DNA of 64,000 nt, from assembly GCA_965603205.1 (NCBI GenBank), contig CBFDCC010000002.1, positions 124,001 through 188,000 on the forward strand. Reading direction: 5' to 3'. The DNA comes from Temperatibacter sp965603205. Its GTDB lineage: Bacteria; Pseudomonadota; Alphaproteobacteria; Sphingomonadales; Kordiimonadaceae. Position 1 is the first letter of the stretch. Each line of letters opens with the position of its first letter. Below are positions 60,107-64,000 of this stretch, one piece after another. Made by a program: the position numbers and the translations under genes. Below the pieces are notes generated by a model. The model was not told where the DNA came from. It was given only the letters and a program-made list of their open reading frames with translations, and made no database searches.

Positions 60107-62004
60107 CGCCGTCCAAACAGTTTTTCAATATCATGCAGCTTTAGCTCTACATATGTTGGGCGCCCGTGATTACACTGGCCCGAATGTGGGGTTTCTTCCA
60201 TCTCGCGCAATAGTGCGTTCATTTCATCCACTGTTAATCTGCGCCCTGCCCGCACACTGCCATGACACGCCATGGTGCCACAAACATCTTCTAATTTTTC
60301 CTTAAGAGATAACGCTTCATCAAGCTCGGTTAGCTCATCAGCTAGATCGCGTACCAATCCCTTAATATCCAGCTTGCCGAGCATGGCTGGCACTTCGCGC
60401 ACAACAACAGCACCTTCACCAAAAGGCTCTATAACAAGACCAAGAGCCTCTAACTCGTCAACGCGAGAAACAAGCCTGCTCGCTGGCCCTTCTTCTAGTT
60501 CCACCACCTCGGGCAATAACAGCGTTTGACGGGCCACACCGCTTTCAGCAATTTGTTTTTTCATACGCTCGTATACAAGCCGTTCATGGGCGGCATGCTG
60601 GTCAACAATCACAATGCCATCTGCGGTTTGTGCCACAATGTAGGTTGCGTGCACCTGCCCGCGCGCCACACCCAACGGGAATTTACCTGCGTCTTCTGGC
60701 GTCGGTTCGGCGGCGTAATTCTGCACCGTCTGCATAACCGAGCCATCATCAATGCCGCGCGCAGTAGGGGCGTTATAATTAGGGCCTGCATCAAATGCAT
60801 GTTGGGATGGCTCCCGCATAGCACCATACTCTGGCGCTTGCATCTCGTATGAGGCATTAAACCCTTCAGGCAGTGTTGGGCGCTCATTATTGCCGCGTGA
60901 CCAAAGCAGATTATTACCGCTATGGGGCTGCATCGCACCAAGGGCGGCACCTGCCACAGTGGTTGACGCACGGTGCCCAGCGGCGGCCAACGCGTGACGC
61001 AGTGCCGATACAATAAGGCCGCGCACTAACCCCGCATCGCGGAAACGCACCTCAGCCTTTGCAGGATGTACATTCACATCAACAAATTCGGATGGAACCT
61101 CTAGAAACAAAGCCAGAATAGGATGGCGATCCCGCGCCAGATAGTCTTGATAAGCCCCACGCACAGCGCCGTTTAACAGCTTGTCTTTCACGGGCCTGCC
61201 ATTAACAAATAGATATTGATGCTGGGCGTTACCGCGTGAATATGTCGGCAGCCCTGCAAAACCCCTCAGGATCAAGCCTTCTCGTTCTGCATTAATTTCC
61301 AGCGCGTTTTCACGAAACTCCCGCCCTAAAATAGCTGCTAATCGCTCAAGTCGTGGATCACCAGCCAGCTCCCCTACAGGTGGCGCGCGAAATGTTGTGC
61401 GATCACCATCCGACAGACTAAAGGCAATATTGGGGTGCGCCATTGCTAGCCGCTTTATGGTATCACCCGCCTGTGAATATTCAGTACGGTCCGTTTTAAG
61501 AAATTTTAAACGGGCTGGCACTGCGTAAAATAAATCACGCACCTCAATGCGCGTACCTTCATTATGGGCGGCGGGTTCGGGCTTGGCTTTTTTACCGCCT
61601 TCCACATGGATGGCCCAAGCCTCATCTGCGCCCGCTTGCCTACTGGCAATAGTCAGACGTGACACCGAACCAATAGAGGCTAATGCCTCTCCGCGAAAGC
61701 CTAGCGAATTGATCTCAACTAAATCTTCTTCAGGTAATTTTGATGTGGCGTGGCGCTCTACAGCTAGTTCTAGCTCGCCCATAGACATCCCACGTCCATT
61801 ATCGGATACTTGTATTAACTGCTTACCGCCCTCGCGCATGACCACGGCGATATCGCTTGCGCCCGCGTCCACGGCATTTTCAACTAATTCTTTGACCGCA
61901 CTCGCTGGGCGCTCGACAACCTCACCAGCCGCGATACGGTTGATGGTACGCTCTGACAGGCGGCGGATAATGCCAACTTGATCTGGTAAGGTTGAATCAC
62001 TCAT
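60103..62004 (-). CDS. mutL: DNA mismatch repair protein MutL
   Basis: The 633-residue protein has the GHKL ATPase N-terminus (RTINRIAAGEVVERPASAVKELVENAVDAG) with DNGRGM and GFRGEALASIGSV, a variable linker (about 350-440) and the C-terminal domain. The endonuclease motif DQHA-x2-E-x4-E is intact (DQHAAHERLVYE), with CHGSVRAGRR and CNHGRPT, so it is likely a nicking MutL, as in methyl-independent repair. I start at ATG 62004; TTG 62031 is possible. Confidence 0.96.
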   Translation of the reverse strand: MSDSTLPDQVGIIRRLSERTINRIAAGEVVERPASAVKELVENAVDAGASDIAVVMREGGKQLIQVSDNGRGMSMGELELAVERHATSKLPEEDLVEINSLGFRGEALASIGSVSRLTIASRQAGADEAWAIHVEGGKKAKPEPAAHNEGTRIEVRDLFYAVPARLKFLKTDRTEYSQAGDTIKRLAMAHPNIAFSLSDGDRTTFRAPPVGELAGDPRLERLAAILGREFRENALEINAEREGLILRGFAGLPTYSRGNAQHQYLFVNGRPVKDKLLNGAVRGAYQDYLARDRHPILALFLEVPSEFVDVNVHPAKAEVRFRDAGLVRGLIVSALRHALAAAGHRASTTVAGAALGAMQPHSGNNLLWSRGNNERPTLPEGFNASYEMQAPEYGAMREPSQHAFDAGPNYNAPTARGIDDGSVMQTVQNYAAEPTPEDAGKFPLGVARGQVHATYIVAQTADGIVIVDQHAAHERLVYERMKKQIAESGVARQTLLLPEVVELEEGPASRLVSRVDELEALGLVIEPFGEGAVVVREVPAMLGKLDIKGLVRDLADELTELDEALSLKEKLEDVCGTMACHGSVRAGRRLTVDEMNALLREMEETPHSGQCNHGRPTYVELKLHDIEKLFGRR

Positions 62005-62032
62005 GTGCAGGACTTTAACAGGATATTCCAAA

Positions 62033-62071
62033 AAGAAAAGCCGCCCAATATTAAATTTGGAACGGCTTCTG
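62033..62071 (-). terminator. Terminator after the DUF3035 gene
   Basis: On the minus strand AAGCCG pairs with CGGCTT around an AT-rich loop, followed by TTCTTTTT. It separates the ileS-lspA-DUF3035 unit from mutL. Confidence 0.7.
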
Positions 62072-62093
62072 CTATACTTAGTCTAAAGATAAA

Positions 62094-62531
62094 TTACTGA
62101 CCGCTGCTCACACGTTGGACAGACACGTTATCAGGTCCATTTTCAAATTCTGGCGCGTCTAAAATTTCATTCAGCAGTGTGGTTTTCTTCACAACAGGTT
62201 GATCTGGCTGAGCCGCGTTTGAGCGAACATCAGGTCCAACTGGACGGCCAAGCTTGCTAAGAAACAATGCTTCACCGCCCTCCGGCTTTTTTGGCGCAAC
62301 CACTTTTTTACCGGGGAACAAAGCTTCATAAGCTTGGCGGCCTGGATTAATAGACTGTGGATTATGTTTGCCTGGCACTGGTGGCGCTAATTCAGAATCA
62401 GGCGGCACAATCAAAGACGGACTGTCAACAACCTGAAATTCATTAGGGACAAGCTTACCATTGCCACCCATACCACACGCACTAAGCGTAGCGCTTGCTG
62501 CAATCATTAAAAAGAGGTGCTTAACCTTCAT
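62094..62531 (-). CDS. DUF3035 lipoprotein
   Basis: The 145-residue protein has a lipoprotein signal (MKVKHLFLMIAASATL then SAC, the lipobox Cys near residue 19) and the DUF3035 sequence: NEFQVVDSPSLIVPPDSEL followed by PPVPGKH, then a Lys- and Pro-rich tail. BamF-like lipoproteins of Alphaproteobacteria look like this. I chose ATG 62531 because GGAG lies 9 bases upstream. It sits 49 bp after lspA, whose product would process it. Confidence 0.85.
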   Translation of the reverse strand: MKVKHLFLMIAASATLSACGMGGNGKLVPNEFQVVDSPSLIVPPDSELAPPVPGKHNPQSINPGRQAYEALFPGKKVVAPKKPEGGEALFLSKLGRPVGPDVRSNAAQPDQPVVKKTTLLNEILDAPEFENGPDNVSVQRVSSGQ

Positions 62532-62595
62532 TGAATTCGTCTCCATTCATCAGCGCGTCGTGGCGCATCGTTATTCGTATCGTTTAAAACTTAAC

Positions 62596-63081
62596 TTATG
62601 TATTAGGGGCTTTCTGATCAGACTTCAACCCATCAAATAACAAAGCGATAACTCCAAGCGTAATAGCAGCGTCTGCCACATTAAATACATAGAAATTATA
62701 TGCCCCATAATGTAGGTGCACAAAGTCCACCACAGCCCCGTGCATTAACCTATCAATGATATTGCCAATAGCACCACCAATGATAAGGCCAATAGCTACT
62801 GCCTCTAATCTACGCGTCGTGCGCGCTAACCAAAACCCTAGCCAAAGCGATATGCCACTGGTGACAAGCACCAAAAGCCACTTACCAAATTCACCATCTG
62901 GGCTGATAATACCCATTGAGATTCCCTTATTCCACACCATGGTGAAATTTAGGATCGGCAGAATATTAATCGTACCCACTCCAGCAAGATCAAGAACCTC
63001 TAGGATCCACCACTTGCTGACCTGATCTAGTATAAGAACAATGACGGCAATAATAAGGCCTGTTTTTACAAAACGGTTCAT
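62596..63081 (-). CDS. lspA: Lipoprotein signal peptidase
   Basis: The 161-residue membrane aspartic protease removes signal peptides of prolipoproteins. It has four transmembrane segments and the two catalytic Asp in GNIIDRLMHGAVVDFV and NVADAAITLG. The start overlaps the ileS stop by one base (TAATG). A DUF3035 lipoprotein gene follows, so the operon includes a probable substrate. Confidence 0.96.
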   Translation of the reverse strand: MNRFVKTGLIIAVIVLILDQVSKWWILEVLDLAGVGTINILPILNFTMVWNKGISMGIISPDGEFGKWLLVLVTSGISLWLGFWLARTTRRLEAVAIGLIIGGAIGNIIDRLMHGAVVDFVHLHYGAYNFYVFNVADAAITLGVIALLFDGLKSDQKAPNT

Positions 63082-64000
63082 TAATCAGCCACCGCCTCAT
63101 CACAGCGCTTGCATAGCTCGCCGTGCTCCGCCACTTCGGGCAAGACCATCCAACAGCGTTCGCATTTCTCCCCCTCAGCGATATTTGTAACAGCTGCTAC
63201 ACCCTTCACATCATCAAGGGTGAAAGCATCCCCAGAGTCTTTGGCAGGGGCATCAGCCACCTCAAATACAACAGCTGAAGTAATGAAGGCTTCCATAGGG
63301 TCGGTATCTTTAAATAGATCAATATCACTAGCATCAGACACATAAACAGTAACGCCTGCTTGCAAGCTTGATCCAATACGCTTTTCACGGCGGTCGATCT
63401 CTAATGCGCCTGTGACCACACGGCGGATATCGCGAATACGGTCCCACTTAGTAGCCAGCGCATCGTCGCGCCACTCGGCTGGTGTTTCTGGCCATTGACG
63501 CAAATGCACAGAATCAGCTTCCTTGTTGTAACGCGTTTGCCATACTTCCTCTGCCGTAAAGGCAAGGATCGGCGCGAACCAGGCTGTCAGACGAGAGAAA
63601 ACCTCATCCAGCACAGTACGGGCTGCACGACGGCGAATAGATGTCGTTGCGTCACAATAAAGCGTGTCTTTTCGAATGTCGAAAAACAGTGTCGACAGAT
63701 CAACAATACAGAATTGGAACAGGGCTTGGAACACTGGGTTTAGATCATAAACCGATGTGCGATCTTTAACGAGCGCGTCCAATTCGGATAGGCGGTGCAA
63801 GACAAAACGTTCTAACTCTGGCATCTCTGATTGAGGCAAACGCTCTGCCTCGTCAAAGCCTTCAAGATTACCAAGAAGGAAACGCATAGTATTACGGATT
63901 TTGCGGTAAGCATCAGCCGTGCCCTTCATAATCTCATCACCAATACGGGTATCATCATAATAATTAGTAGATATTACCCAAAGACGTAGGATATCAGCGC
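63081..64000 (-). CDS. ileS: Isoleucyl-tRNA synthetase, C-terminal part (5' end beyond window)
   Basis: The frame is open from the window edge and reads ADILRLWVISTNYYDD then MKGTADAYRKIRNTMRFLLGNL, typical of the anticodon-binding domain of IleS. The end has the C-terminal zinc finger with Cys pairs in EKCERCWMVL and ELCKRCDEA. 306 residues are visible, roughly the last third. It is the first gene of the unit with lspA. Confidence 0.96.
   Translation of the reverse strand, partial: ADILRLWVISTNYYDDTRIGDEIMKGTADAYRKIRNTMRFLLGNLEGFDEAERLPQSEMPELERFVLHRLSELDALVKDRTSVYDLNPVFQALFQFCIVDLSTLFFDIRKDTLYCDATTSIRRRAARTVLDEVFSRLTAWFAPILAFTAEEVWQTRYNKEADSVHLRQWPETPAEWRDDALATKWDRIRDIRRVVTGALEIDRREKRIGSSLQAGVTVYVSDASDIDLFKDTDPMEAFITSAVVFEVADAPAKDSGDAFTLDDVKGVAAVTNIAEGEKCERCWMVLPEVAEHGELCKRCDEAVAD

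Overview
The window is a stretch of chromosome from an alphaproteobacterium of moderate GC content. I place it there from gene content: an mdh-sucC-sucD-sucA-sucB-lpd block, GapR (DUF2312), DUF2336, DUF3035 and DUF3422 proteins, a COQ9-family protein, ileS-lspA order, and an L36 protein lacking zinc ligands. A marine lineage near Kordiimonadales or Rhodospirillales is a guess. I see no rRNA, tRNA, CRISPR array, transposase or prophage.

Region 1 (1-5.5 kb): the start of a membrane sensor protein running off the left edge, an ATP-dependent 5-oxoprolinase with a small ABM-fold partner, and cysE behind a tandem repeat.

Region 2 (5.5-15.3 kb) is the most interesting part. It holds an Lrp/AsnC regulator, a lysine 6-dehydrogenase-like enzyme, an ALDH7-type aminoadipate semialdehyde dehydrogenase, a PcaIJ-like 3-oxoacid CoA-transferase, a class III (GSAM-like) aminotransferase, and a KamA-family radical SAM aminomutase whose substrate-pocket aspartates appear replaced by Arg and Ser. 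Together they could take lysine to 2-aminoadipate, 3-aminoadipate, 3-oxoadipate and 3-oxoadipyl-CoA. I do not know of a described pathway with these steps. Between them lies a small exported protein whose promoter spacer carries a G9 tract, flanked by palindromic repeat arms.

Region 3 (15.3-28.1 kb): a secreted amidohydrolase, a nitroreductase, a chemotaxis receptor split by a one-base frameshift in an A8 run, an outer-membrane-like protein, GapR, a second Lrp/AsnC gene divergent from a stand-alone ACT protein, N-formylglutamate amidohydrolase, pyruvate kinase, a HAD phosphatase, rpmJ with a possible small RNA upstream, an M14 carboxypeptidase and a DUF2336 protein.

Region 4 (28.3-41.3 kb): three FtsX/MacB-type permeases, one ATPase and one membrane-fusion protein on the minus strand, divergent from a sigma-54 response regulator and its histidine kinase. 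The shared intergenic region has a near-consensus sigma-54 promoter and three matching 16-bp dyads, so the circuit can be read almost directly.

Region 5 (41.6-45.3 kb): rpsU, COQ9, xerC, a mosaic of repeats, and an Ada protein split into two overlapping genes. Region 6 (45.3-54.2 kb): the TCA-cycle block, headed by a 16-bp palindrome. Region 7 (54.4-64 kb): a 2-oxoglutarate/Fe(II) oxygenase, ZapE-type ATPase, a tyrosine phosphatase, DUF3422, a diguanylate cyclase, mutL, a DUF3035 lipoprotein, lspA and the 3' part of ileS.

Two dispersed repeat families recur between genes: a modular element containing GTACCGA followed by one of two alternative cores, and REP-like hairpins of the form GTCA-stem-CTTG-stem-TCCA common in Alphaproteobacteria.
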